Source: Apophysomyces variabilis (taxonomy: Eukaryota; Mucoromycota; Mucoromycetes; Mucorales; Mucoraceae). From it: a stretch of 64,000 nt of DNA. A program made the position numbers and the translations under genes. The stretch covers positions 69,410 to 133,409 of the forward strand of contig MZZL01000384.1 of the NCBI GenBank assembly GCA_002749535.1, in the 5' to 3' direction. The notes beneath the pieces are model-generated. The model did no database searches, was not told where the DNA came from, and was given only the letters and a program-made list of their open reading frames with translations. Below, one piece after another: positions 22,601 to 33,620 of the stretch (positions are counted from its first letter, which is position 1; each line of letters opens with the position of its first letter).

Positions 22601-24191
22601 ATGTCGAGCACAGAGACAATGGTGTATGCTTACACCAAGAGTGAGGCTAGAAAGCCTCCTATGCCCAAAACAAAGATGCCGCCTCTCTTTGATGAACCCA
22701 CCACGTTGAAGAATTGGTACAAACACGTTAATTGGACCCAATCCATTCTCTTGCTCGGTACTCCCTTGATAGCCCTGTATGGTGCATTCACAACGGAATT
22801 GCAAACAAAAACATTGATCTGGACCATTGTTTATTATTTCATCACTGGTCTTGGTATCACTGGAGGTAACCATAGAGTTTGTTAATTGTTTCCATCGCAA
22901 TGAAAAGCTAAGTCATTATCGATGTTGTTTAGGTTACCATCGCATGTGGGCACACAGGGCTTATCGAGGAACAACCCTTTTGAAATGGATAATGTCCTTT
23001 GCAGGCGCAGGTGCTGTCCAGGGTTCCGCTTACTGGTGGTCCCGTGGTCATCGCGCACATCACAGGTACGAACTTGTGTCTCTATCTCCCCAAAAATTGA
23101 CATACCCTGTTTTAGATGGACCGATACCGATAAGGATCCCTACAGTGCTCACCGTGGTTTCTTCTTTGCTCACTTTGGTTGGATGTTGGTTTCTCGACCT
23201 AAGAACAGAATTGGATACGCTGATGTTGCTGATCTTAAAGCCGATCCTGTCGTTGCTTTCCAGCACAAGTACTATCCTTATTTTGCTCTGGGCATGGGTT
23301 TCCTCTTCCCCACTTTGGTGGCTGGTCTGGGTTGGGGTGACTACAGAGTATGTTGAACCCTAACTTTTTTTTATCTTTATAATCGCCGCTAATCTTCATG
23401 TTTTGTTATGAACTTTTAGGGTGGTTACTTCTATGCTGGTGTCGCCCGTCTCTGCTTTGTTCACCATGCCACCTTCTGCGTGAACAGCTTGGCCCATTTC
23501 TTGGGTGAGGATACATTCGACGATCATCATACCCCTCGTGACCATTGGATTACGGCTCTCGCCACACTCGGTGAAGGTTATCACAACTTCCACCACGAAT
23601 TCCCTCAAGATTACCGTAACGCCATCCTCGCTTATCAATACGATCCCACCAAGTGGCTAATCAAGGTCTTGTCATGGATTGGTCTTGCCTATGATCTCAA
23701 GACATTCCCTACCAACGAGGTCAACAAAGGTCGTATTCAGATGCAAGAAAAGAAGATCTTGGCTGCCAAACGCGCTTTGAAATTCGGTACACCCATCCAT
23801 GAATTACCTGTCTTTACCTGGGAAGAATGTAAGTTGACAGCACCCTTAAACTTTGCCACTAGAAACTAAACTTCCTTCGTTTCCTTTTTTTTTTGTAGTC
23901 CAAAACTTGGTTGTCAACGAAAACAAGAAATGGATCCTGATCGAGGGTATTCTCTACGACCTCGAAGGATTTGACCATCCTGGAGGACCCAAATATATCA
24001 ACAACGCCATTGGAAAGGACATGACGACTTCTTTCAACGGTGGTATCTATAACCATTCCAACGGTGCAAGAAACCTGTTGACCTCCATGCGTGTTGGTGT
24101 CCTTAAGAACGGCATGGAAGTGATGACCCAAGAACAGGCTGCCGCCGAGCTCTATGATGCTTCCTTGGAGCCTGACAAGAAGAAATATTAG
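22601..24191 (+). CDS. OLE1: Delta-9 (stearoyl-CoA) fatty acid desaturase with cytochrome b5 domain
   Basis: Five exons (22601-22865, 22933-23065, 23116-23347, 23420-23828, 23899-24191), 443 residues. It has the three histidine boxes that hold the di-iron centre: HRMWAH (91-96), HRAHH (128-132) and HNFHH (265-269). Hydrophobic membrane segments lie between them. A C-terminal cytochrome b5-like domain (from about 347) has the haem motif HPGG (about 373-376). The enzyme inserts the first double bond into palmitoyl- and stearoyl-CoA in the endoplasmic reticulum, using electrons passed through its own b5 domain. Codon use is strongly biased to C-ending codons, suggesting high expression. Length and domain order match fungal Ole1. 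Confidence 0.96.
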
Positions 24192-25937
24192 AAAACAAAA
24201 CCTAGAAAGAAAAACGACAAAAAGAACGTCCTTACACCGCGCATGGAAACTCACGACAACACATTACACAAACATAGCACATCTCTCACAAACACATACA
24301 AAAATTCCCTCCCGCACGTACAGACACACCCCTCTCTTCCGTCTTCCGCTTAAAAAATTTAGGTTGTTTCTTTTTGGTAAACATTCTATACGTTTTTTCT
24401 TTCTTTAGCTCCAACCTCCGTTTTTCTTTTCTTTGTTCGCATGTATAATTTTCTTTTCTATCTGATTCATCTTTCTTTTTTCATATCGTATAAAATCTTT
24501 TGCTATCTATCTGAAACGTATTTTTTGCATGGGCATTTTTCGTTGTCGATGTGGCATGAAAATGCACTAACCACATTTGTCGAATACTTATGAGTGATCT
24601 ACAATGATCCCATATTGTTGATAACACAGTCTCATTATTTCAGGCGATGTTTACGTCGTACACAGTTGCACAAAGCACAACAGGCTTCAATCAAACATTT
24701 GAATAACGTTGACAGGTACCAGTGAATCCAGAAGTCGAACGTCAATGTGAAACATGGAAATAACATAAAGTCATTTAGTGTCCCCTGTCCCTTCAAAGCA
24801 TCAGAATCCTGTTTCGCCAGAACACTTGTCCTATCCTTATGCCAGTCATGGATGACATAACCAAGTTATTTATTTAATGCGAGACGCTATCAAATGCATT
24901 TAGTAGGGCTTACATGAGTCATTCGTTCTTCTTAATTTTTAAAACAAAACAAATGTAGGGGACCTGAAGTCAATGATTTCTTCTTTTGTATTTCATAGGC
25001 CTTTATGAGATGCATTCGTAGGGAAGTCAAGGACCGGAGTTTTTAGCCAGGAATAATCCGACCAAAAAGAGAGAAAAGCAAACGCTTTTGGGGTAGCGGA
25101 AATCCTTTGGAATGCCACCAATCAGCCTATAGCCAAATGAAAAAAATAAAAAGACAGACGGTCCAAGAACAATTTGCCTTTTTTTTTACTCTAAAATGTT
25201 TAATCAGAGTGTCTTTTCCCAGTTACTATATGACTATATAAAATAACAATGAAGTCTTTGTTCTTAAAGAGGAGGAAGAAAATAAGTTAAACGTTGTACA
25301 AAATAAGCCAAATGAGCAACAGGGATTGGCTATTGTGATCAGATATCACCGGGGAAAAGAATTGTTCGATCCGCTTCTTGATAAGCTATTTCGCGTTACG
25401 CGCCTGTTTTTTTTACTTTTATTACTTCACTGTTGCCCCGATATGACGCTAAAAGTTTCCCCATGGAGAAATAGCGTTTTTGATTCATGAATAAAAGTTT
25501 ATTTGCTTGTGGCGGAGTATAATATGACTTAGAGATTCATTTCTATGGTGATGAAATGGTGATGCTCAGGATATGCAAGGGATGTGGTGTTTATGCTGTC
25601 AAAAATTCAAGGGTTTGTACCATCTTCAGAAAAAAGAAAAGGATGAATGACGTTTCGTATAATTGTGTGCGCTCACATAGAATTTATCATCAGTTATAAG
25701 GATTATGTTATACCGTAATAATGAAACCATTTACTCATACAATGTTCCCATTGTTATTCCTTTTCTGTTTGTGCTTATCAGCCATCTATCGGCGTTTGCT
25801 TTCTGCTATATGCGATAAGCGGCAAATTAAAAAAAAAAGAGGCAAGGCAAACATCCTGGGAAAACTTTTTTTTTCGTCCATAGCGTTTTCTTTTTCTTCC
25901 CTCTTTTTCCCAGCTCTTTACCAACTATTTCTTTATA
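24192..25937. other. Long intergenic region
   Basis: 1.7 kb with no gene I can support. The first 300 bases are the desaturase 3' UTR and flank (T-rich). The rest is unstructured AT-rich DNA up to the NADH dehydrogenase start. Confidence 0.5.
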
Positions 25938-28054
25938 ATGCAGTCTGCTTCGCGTGTGTTGATTCGAGGTAATGAGAGATCTTGGACATGATGTATGCAA
26001 TGTCGGGAATGACTTGAACTATTTGCGAATAACTTTAAAGGCTCTGCACTCCGTATCACGCCTGCAACTCCTCGGTTAGTACAATACCGTTTTGCCAGTA
26101 CAGTTAATGGCCCCCAGAAAAAATGGTCAAAATGGCGTATGACGAAGACAGCTGTCAAATACGGTGTTCTTGGTAGCGTGGTTTATGCTGGTTACTGTAA
26201 GCCTTTCTTTTTTTTTTTTGCTCCTGTCTTGTTTTGATCGACTTATTCTTCGTTTTCTTTTCTTTCGTTCTTTTTGGCTTGTATCCAGCCATGTGGTTGA
26301 GCCGTCATCCACTTACTCAATCTGAACCCGATCCTGCCAAAAAGACGATTGTTATCCTTGGTAGTGGATGGGGATCGACATCTTTGCTGAAAAAGATTGA
26401 CACGAAGGACTACAACGTGGTAAGGACTTAAACTTTGTATCACCTTCGGGATTGCCACGTTTCTAATTCCGAGAAAAAACAACACAAGGTTGTCGTTTCT
26501 CCTCGCAATTACTTCTTGTTCACACCTCTGTTACCCAGCTGTACTGTTGGCACCGTCGATATTCGTTCTCTCGTAGAGCCTATCCGTTTTATTTCGCGTC
26601 ACAAGGCGCAGCAAGTCAAGGTGTATGAAGCCGAGTGCACAGACATTGATCCTGAAAACAAGACCATCACTATTGCAGACAACTCGGAAATCAAGGGTGA
26701 AAGCTCTGTGAGCAAGATTCCATACGATTACTTGGTTATCGGTGTTGGTGCCACCAACCAGACCTTCGGCATTAAAGGTGTTGAACAGTATGGTTGCTTC
26801 TTGAAAGAAGTCTGGGATGCACAGAAAATCCGTACGCGTCTAATGGACTGCATTGAAACAGCGGCTTTCCCTAACCAGAGCTCCGAGGAAATCGAACGAT
26901 TGCTACACATGGTCGTTGTTGGCGGTGGGCCCACTGGTGTCGAGTATGCTGCAGAATTGCATGACTTTTTGGCTGAGGATCTAAAGAAATGGTATCCTGG
27001 TAAGGACAGTTTTCGTTATAGGAATGCCTATTTGCATGTATGGGCTCAACCTTGTTTATCCGTATTAGAACTTGCTGGCAAGATTAAAATTACGCTGATC
27101 GAGGCTTTACCGAACGTGCTTCCTGCCTTTTCCAAACAGTTGATTGAGTACACCGAGTCTACATTCAAGCAGCAGAATATTTCTATCCATACAAAGACCA
27201 TGGTCAAAGAAGTTCGTGAAAAGGAGATCGTGGTGCAGAAACCCGACGGATCGATGGACACTATGCCTTATGGTTTGTTGGTTTGGGCTACCGGTAACAC
27301 ATCTCGACCCTTGATCCGTAACTTGATGGCCAAGTTCCCCGAAACACAAACAGTCCGTCGTGGTCTTGTTGTGGATGACTGGTTGCGCTTGCAGGGTTCC
27401 GAGGATATTTTCGCTCTCGGTGATGCCACAGCAACCAAGTACGCCCCTACGGCTCAAGTGGCTGCTCAACAGGGCAAATATCTTGCTCGTGTCTTTGCAC
27501 AGATGGCTGAAGCAGAACGCCTTCAGGACGATATGAAAGAAACCGCTGACAAGAAGACAGTACGCAAACTACACAAGGCTTTGGACATCAAACCTTTCCA
27601 TTACACCCATCAAGGATCGCTATGGTAAGAAAAAAAAAGGGAAAAAAACAGAGCGAAAAGAGCAGTTGGAAGATTCACCTGCTTTTTCGTACATGCGCAA
27701 TTTTTCTTTCTTTTTTCTGGGGGGGGAGGGCAAGAAGAGATTTGTTATCGGGCGGATTCGATAGTAATGAGTACTTATTTATTGCTATGTTAATGATGTA
27801 GCTATATTGGATCCGACAAAGCCATTGCAGATCTTCCATTTGGTCAGGGCAATGTTGCTTCGGGCGGTGTTGGTAAGTCTCGAATAAGATAGCGAGGTAT
27901 TCCTTACTGATTTCCTGGTCTCCTTTGCATAGCCACCTTTGCCTTTTGGCGTTCTGCTTACCTTTCCAACATTTTCTCGGGACGTAATAGATGGCTGGTC
28001 ATTACAGACTGGATGAAAAAGACTGTTTTAGGCCGTGATATCTCCAGAGAGTAA
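25938..28054 (+). CDS. NDE1: Type II (rotenone-insensitive) mitochondrial NADH:ubiquinone oxidoreductase
   Basis: Seven exons (25938-25968, 26041-26196, 26289-26419, 26489-26999, 27069-27624, 27802-27872, 27933-28054), 525 residues. A basic N-terminus (MQSASRVLIRG) fits a mitochondrial targeting peptide, followed by a short hydrophobic stretch. The FAD-binding Rossmann motif is VILGSGWGSTSLLKK (about 85-95). The NADH-binding motif is VVVGGGPTGVEYAAEL (about 248-262). FALGDAT, then the C-terminal membrane-anchoring amphipathic region ending GRDISRE, complete the family pattern. It oxidises NADH and reduces ubiquinone without pumping protons. I see no EF-hand insertion, so facing the matrix or the intermembrane space cannot be decided. 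The intron at 27000-27068 has 69 bases and no in-frame stop. Confidence 0.93.
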
Positions 28055-28388
28055 AAGAAGAGAAAAAAAAACGACTCAATGTTTCAGTTTATTTATTCAT
28101 CATTTTGCATGTTCATCGATCTTTTTTTTGTATCAATTTGAAAATTAAACTATTCAAATTTGCAACATATTTTTCTTTTGAACTACTCTAAGTGGTTTGC
28201 CTTTAAAACACATAACGACCGTGGTTAAACCCTCAGATAGACAAATGGTTCCTATGGTATTTTTTGGAAGGGGCAAGTTTTTTTGGACGCCGCTGGCAAT
28301 TTCCACGTCACACTTTTTTTTTTGCGAAAAATAAAAATTTCACCTTGGAAAAAATTTTCCAACCTTCTCTTTCCGAATAGGTGCCAAC
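28055..28388. promoter_or_regulatory. Spacer and promoter of ribosomal protein L7 gene
   Basis: Short region between the NADH dehydrogenase stop codon and the L7 start. It contains A- and T-runs (around 28310-28322 and 28320-28360). No gene present. Confidence 0.45.
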
Positions 28389-29647
28389 ATGGTCGCTTAG
28401 TAAGTTTGACCGTTCCGTACAACGAGACGTCCAAAAGGCATAACCAGACGGTCGGTTCATGGATTGTTTGTGGAATAAACTTCGTACACGGTCAAAGACT
28501 GAAAAGTTTTACAAACCATGTTCTTCGATCGTCTATGGACGCGATGCCAGTCATGGAACATTTTGCCTCGGGACGCATTCTCATTGGCGACGTTGTATTG
28601 ACCTTTTCTTCTTCATTTATTCAGCACCGTTCCCTCCGCCACTGACGTGCTTGTCCCCGAGACCCTCTTGAAGAAGCAGAAGGCTGAAGCTAAGAACGCC
28701 GCTGAGGTCGCTGCCAAGAAGGCTGAGCTCCGCAAGGCAAGTAAATTCTGATTCAATTGGGATGAATGGGGCGAGACAAAAGAAAAAGAAAGAGGAAATA
28801 GATGAACGATGTTTATGATGATACCAACCTATTTTTGGCTAGCCCTTGTAAAGGGCGATGTTGTCAAAAAGTTAACCATCTTTCGGGACTGAGAAAACAT
28901 CGGTATTCATCTAAAGGAATCCGAGGGGAGAGGGAGAAAAGAATAAGAACGAAGAAGCATGCATTTTGTTAGCTTGATTTCGAATCCGGGTTTTGCTAAC
29001 TGCGATGTCCATTTCTTTAGGCCAAGCTTGCCAAGAGACGCGAGATCTTCAAGCGTGCTGCTAAGTACCACGCTGAGTACCAGGCTGCCGAGAAGAACGA
29101 GATCCGTCTTCGTCGTCAGGCCAAGTCCAAGGGTAACTACTATGTTCCCGCTCAGTCCAAGTTGGTCTTCGTTGTCCGTATCCGCGGTATCAACAACATT
29201 GCCCCCAAGCCCCGCAAGGTGCTCCAGCTCCTCCGCTTGTTGCAGATCAACAACGGTGTCTTTGTCCGTCTTAACAAGGCCACCTCCCAGATGCTTCAGT
29301 TGGTTGAGCCCTATGTCACCTACGGTACCCCCAACTTGAAGACCATCCGTGAGCTCGTCTACAAGCGTGGTTTCGCCAAGGTTGACAAGCAGCGCATCCC
29401 CATCCACGACAACGCCATCATTGAGAAGGCCCTTGGCAAGTACGGTATCATTTGCGTTGAGGACCTTATCCACGAGATTGCCACTGTCGGTCCCCACTTC
29501 AAGGAGGCCAACAACTTCTTGTGGCCCTTCAAGCTCTCCTCCCCCAACAACATGTGGAGAGCCCGCAAATTCAACCACTTCGTTGAGGGTGGTGATGCTG
29601 GTGACCGTGAGCATTTCATCAACAAGTTGGTTCAGTCCATGAACTAA
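28389..29647 (+). CDS. RPL7: 60S ribosomal protein L7 (uL30)
   Basis: Three exons (28389-28399, 28625-28736, 29021-29647), 249 residues. The first exon codes only for MVA and part of a codon. The N-terminal basic helical extension ([17 protein letters not shown]) and the core [20 protein letters not shown] followed by [19 protein letters not shown] are diagnostic of eukaryotic L7. The protein binds 25S rRNA in the large subunit. Codon use is extremely biased. The second intron (28737-29020) starts with a GC donor (GCAAGT) and carries a C/D-box snoRNA. Read backwards, the gene gives a long antisense open frame, which is a codon-bias shadow. Confidence 0.97.
28807..28902 (+). ncRNA. Intronic C/D-box snoRNA (25S rRNA 2'-O-methylation guide)
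   Basis: Within L7 intron 2. C box ATGATGA at 28815-28821 and D box CTGA at 28889-28892 are bracketed by an 8-bp terminal stem: CGATGTTT (28807-28814) with AAACATCG (28895-28902). The 17 bases just upstream of the D box (28871-28887) are complementary to the conserved 25S segment CCCGAAAGATGGTGAAC with one mismatch. Counting five bases from the D box points to the G of CCCG. From memory, yeast L7 genes carry snR39 and snR59 in introns, guiding A807 in this same segment, and snR39b guides G805. A hairpin (AGCCCTT/AAGGGC) lies in the middle. The host, boxes, stem and guide all agree. Confidence 0.93.
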
Positions 29648-29669
29648 GTTCTTTTTCTTTGTCTATGCT

Positions 29670-29675
29670 AATAAA
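29670..29675 (+). terminator. Polyadenylation signal AATAAA of RPL7
   Basis: AATAAA lies 23 bases after the L7 stop codon, followed by T- and A-rich sequence, as expected for 3' end formation. Confidence 0.6.
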
Positions 29676-30502
29676 GAAAAAACATTTCTTTTTTGTTCAT
29701 AAAATAAAAAAAAAATTGACGTGTGTGGCTTGGTTGAGAGGGGTGTTGCAGAAAACATGAAGGACGCTCGAGCCTTTCTTTATCAACAAAGCGCTATAAG
29801 TTTACAGATAAGACTCGATTGTTGACATCCAGAGATGCAATATCTTTTTTTATTTATGGTTGTATCTTTTGCATTTCACGTTAAAAACAACATACTAGTT
29901 GAATTGCTAATGTTTAATTTGGACGTATATCCTGATGCCGGGTACCTGAATTGTTTAATTGTATCCCGTTTATTACACTCATGGAGTAAATCAGTCTGCC
30001 CAAACATTCTGTTTGGCTAAGTTATTTGCAGTTGATGGTAATTGATAATGTTAGTCAGTTACGATTATAATCATCGAGGAACTTTGCGGTGTCTTGTTTA
30101 TCGTTCGCTATCTTTAACTCTCCATAAAGAGGCTTTTTTTTTTCTTTTCTGTATTTGCCTATCACTCAAGTGGCTGGGAATCCCTGGGCAATACCATCAT
30201 TAGGTTCATCCCGATTTGGAAAAGTTTTTTGCTTTTTATTTTGTTTTTGGGTCATTGTTTGTTTCCAAAAAAAAAGCAGGTAAACGGATACACCCTGTTT
30301 TAGAAACCTTTTTTGCACAGATATTGTTTGAAACCACAAGAGAGAGGATCAAAGAGATGAGAGAAAGAGACATATGGATATAATATACAAAATGAATTGT
30401 GTGCTGTACATGTACAAACGAAATGAATAAATGAATGAATGATAGGTGTTACCAACAAAAAGGAGTATGAGAAACGAAGGTCAGCGATGAATGTCTTAAG
30501 AT
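29676..30502. other. Intergenic region
   Basis: 3' flanks of two convergent genes (L7 and the secreted protein). No gene recognised; short frames such as 29835-30020 are T-rich and not convincing. The repeat ATGAATAAATGAATGAATGA lies at about 30422-30441. Confidence 0.5.
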
Positions 30503-31369
30503 CTATGCTCTGGCAAGTTGTGCATAATCCGTGACAAAAGCGGTTGGATGATAATCTTGGCTGACCATGGACTGAGTGACAAGTGAAAGCAGATGAGATT
30601 TTAATGAAGGATGTTGTTGTTGTTGTTGATCCTCCATGTTTGTGGTTGGCTTAGTGGACCAAGGTGAAACGGTGAGAGAGAAGTGCCGATTTTCCTGCTG
30701 AAGAAACGCGATATTGAAATAGTTCAGGACTTCCTGTAGGTCTTTTGCTGTATGATCGAGTAGCTCGGGTAGAACACGTTGATCCAATATCTCAAAGATA
30801 TGACCGAGATGATTGGCAACGTAGCGGTCCATACGGGATGAGATTTGGGCCGCCTTATCGACCAAACAATGCGAATCCACTGTTTGACGCGATGATTCGG
30901 GACAGTGGCTAGTGAGCATCTGACGGACGTGTTCCTCCATGGCTGGCCGCCCAAGTTGTTCTGCCAAACTATCCCAGATAAGGGGGAGTTTTCCTTGGGT
31001 GTGTGCTTGAATGGCACCCGAAATTTGGGCTTGGAGAATCTCGGCATCCATCAGTTCGGTATTCATGGCGTGCTGTGGCTGTGGTTCTCCGGATAGGGAC
31101 TGAATCTCGGTTGTGGAAATGTGGATGTGGTTTTGCAGCATATCTGCTATCTCTTTACAGGTACTTGAAATGATGGTTTCTAGATGGTCAAACTGCCAAT
31201 GTGTCGCGACAAGCTGTGCGAAATGGTCTGTGTTGACGTCGAAGCTCTCAGTGTCCGAGGTTGCACAGTCGGTGGTCGTATCTGGACAATGAAGAGGGAT
31301 CGCTTGTGTAGTGATAAAGAAGAAGAAGAAGAAGAAGAGAAGACATGGTGACCAGAGGAAGTAGAGCAT
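30503..31369 (-). CDS. Predicted secreted protein, unknown family
   Basis: Single exon, 288 residues. I chose the ATG at 31369 because it gives a clean signal peptide: short start, hydrophobic core with a run of eight Phe, then a likely cleavage near TTQA/IP. The mature part is helix-rich and has scattered Cys (for example HCPDTTTDCA and TSHCPESS). It ends with a Gln run (QQQQQ) and LVTQSMVSQ. I do not recognise a domain. It could be an exported wall-associated or effector-like protein, but that is inference. GC content and codon use resemble the neighbouring genes. Confidence 0.65.
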   Translation of the reverse strand: MLYFLWSPCLLFFFFFFFITTQAIPLHCPDTTTDCATSDTESFDVNTDHFAQLVATHWQFDHLETIISSTCKEIADMLQNHIHISTTEIQSLSGEPQPQHAMNTELMDAEILQAQISGAIQAHTQGKLPLIWDSLAEQLGRPAMEEHVRQMLTSHCPESSRQTVDSHCLVDKAAQISSRMDRYVANHLGHIFEILDQRVLPELLDHTAKDLQEVLNYFNIAFLQQENRHFSLTVSPWSTKPTTNMEDQQQQQHPSLKSHLLSLVTQSMVSQDYHPTAFVTDYAQLARA

Positions 31370-32102
31370 GATGCAAAATGAAAAAGAAATGGAAAGAAAT
31401 GAAGAATTGCTTAGACAGTAAAAAAAAAAAATAACCAAGATAAAAAAGGTTCCAGCAAAAGTTATAAATAGCATATGGCTCAGAAGGCCAGGATAAACCA
31501 GGTAATTTCGCTATAACTAAGGCTAAGATCCAGCGGAGCTTTGACAGACAGCTAAGATCGCCATCTCTCTCTCTCTCTATATCGTCCATTACGTAACTCT
31601 GTTTTAATATAGTTATCATGACCTCCACTCACTGAAAGTCCAGACAAACTAGTTCGCTTGTGTTTTTCCTTTCTAGAAAAGCAAAACTCCGATAGAGACG
31701 CATGCCAACTTGGGATAAAGTAAAAATGAGTGGGCACGTTTGTGTCTTCCAGGGACCATGGGCTTGGCGTTCTGCTAAGCGTGCTTTAGGATTTGGTCAC
31801 ATTGATATATCATAACGCCCCGACGGATATAAAGCTTCGGAATACATTACATAAGTAAACGATAAGAGAGCATAGCGGATAGAAAAGAACAGCCAAAACG
31901 ATGGGCGAGTATAGGCCAAGTCAACCGTATCCGACCAATGTTGACAGCAGACCTATGGATAGTAAAGACAACTGAAATGGTCGTAAAGAATTTAAACAAT
32001 CCATAATATAAAGGCAACAAATAATAAGGCCAACTTTATTTGATTCTGATACAAGCTGGAGAGCTGAACCTAATCGAAGCAACTAGTGTCATAATCATGC
32101 AT
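31370..32102. other. Intergenic spacer
   Basis: Promoter side of the secreted-protein gene and 3' flank of the thioesterase gene. A poly-CT run at 31564-31580 is a simple repeat. No other feature seen. Confidence 0.5.
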
Positions 32103-33620
32103 TTAGCTTCTAACTGGAAGAAGTGTATCTCTGCTTTGATCCAGGAAACGATAATGATCATCCGCCAGATAGGGCCACACGACCTCCTTCTCCAGATAGT
32201 CATCGGAGATCTGCATCTATAAGAATAAAACCGGCCAAATAAGAAAGTTACATCATCTGTTTGCTTATTCGGTTCCTTACATGACGTCCCGGGCTTACTA
32301 GGAATTTTAGACGTCCTTCTTGATGAAGGCGCCTTAATCCCAACCAATCCTGGTGATACAAGTCCTGCTCTTCCAAGGGTATCAAGTTGTCTTCTTCATC
32401 GAGAGTCCAGAACCACTATATTTTTTGTTGTTCAAGCCTTTAGTCAATTTGTTCGTTTTTGGAGCAGGAGAATACCGAAGTTTCTGCTGGTTTCAACATG
32501 GTATCCTCCGCAAATCGGATCATCACAAATACATCCAACTGGGCCAATCGGTTAGCATACGTTTGGTTCTTCTGGCTAAGCTCATTATTCAAATCCGGAA
32601 GGAAAATGTTGCTTTCCAAATAATCTAAACCATCGCTTTTTTAGTTTAGTGTCGGCTTGAGAAACCGTTTGGAAGCGGAAGAAAAAAACCTTCATATCGT
32701 TTGAAATCTTTGAAATACTGCGCCTGTACGACGCGATGTTGCACATAACTGGTGTAAACTCCGCGGCGAACAATAGATCGCATCAATAAGCATTTCAAGT
32801 CGTATTGATTCACGCAGTTAGGTACATCAGAGACTCCTTATTAAAAGAAAATAATAAACATAATGTAAACCCCCCTTTGCGTGTTAATTGAATTTAGTTA
32901 TGCCTGTATATATTTACTACCTGCATGAGGCGATCCGAACGTGATCAGTCGACGAACAGGTGGTTGATTGCACTGTTCAACATAGGCTCTATCCATAAAA
33001 GACTTGTTCTTAGCAAAGAAGAGATGATTGCTCTTTTCTTATTCTTCCATACCTCAGGAACAATCCACCCTAAATTCATTTAAATATATGAGAATATAGT
33101 CGTGAAACCCTTTTTTTTTTAGTTCAGCATTTCCCTTTTTACCTGTGAAAAGCCGACAGCATTGAAACCATTTGCTAACTCAGGGATGGCCGCTAACTGA
33201 TTGCATACAAGGTCCACCTGAAAAAGGTTTCTTCTTTTTAGCACCCACTTCTGATACCAAACTATGGTCACTTGCTTGTTCACGAATAACACCGAAAAAT
33301 CCAGCATTACGGTCCTCGTCTGCCGAATCACCCACTCGGACACTGTGAATAAACGTCTCCGGAAGTAGATGTTGTAACTGATCTACGACACGACCCATGC
33401 TCTCAGGATTACAACAGTCGTCACCCATGCCATGCCAGAGCACAACTAAATGACTCCAATTTTCAGAATGACCTCCGATTTCCCTGCACCAGCTTACTTG
33501 GCGTGTGTGCTATAGAGGAAAAAGATAAGCTTTACATTCAGCCACTCTGTTAAAGAGAAATCTACCAAAACAATTGCCAATGTAGGTTAAATAGATAAGG
33601 AAGGATGGCAATAATCGCAT
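32103..33620 (-). CDS. PPT1: Palmitoyl-protein thioesterase 1
   Basis: Nine exons (33620-33566, 33496-33276, 33217-33143, 33069-33053, 32988-32921, 32836-32690, 32624-32476, 32415-32281, 32216-32103), 326 residues. The N-terminus MRLLPSFLIYLTYIGNCF is a signal peptide. LVVLWHGMGDDCCNPESM is the family start. The nucleophile Ser116 lies in GFSQGG, split across an intron. The catalytic His is His289 in the GRHMQISDDYL segment; a candidate Asp lies in NIFLPDLN. The enzyme removes thioester-linked fatty acids from proteins in the lysosome or vacuole. Exon 4 is only 17 bases, and the intron after exon 2 uses a GC donor (GCAAGT). The splice site joining exon 1 to exon 2 is the least certain. Total coding length is in frame. 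Confidence 0.9.

Noticed and set aside
28400..28624. Second snoRNA in L7 intron 1
   Set aside because: I found no C/D pair with a closing stem and no clear H/ACA boxes.
28907..29614. 235-codon antisense frame over RPL7
   Set aside because: It mirrors the strongly biased codons of L7, has Val/Leu/Gly-rich composition and shows no independent signals.
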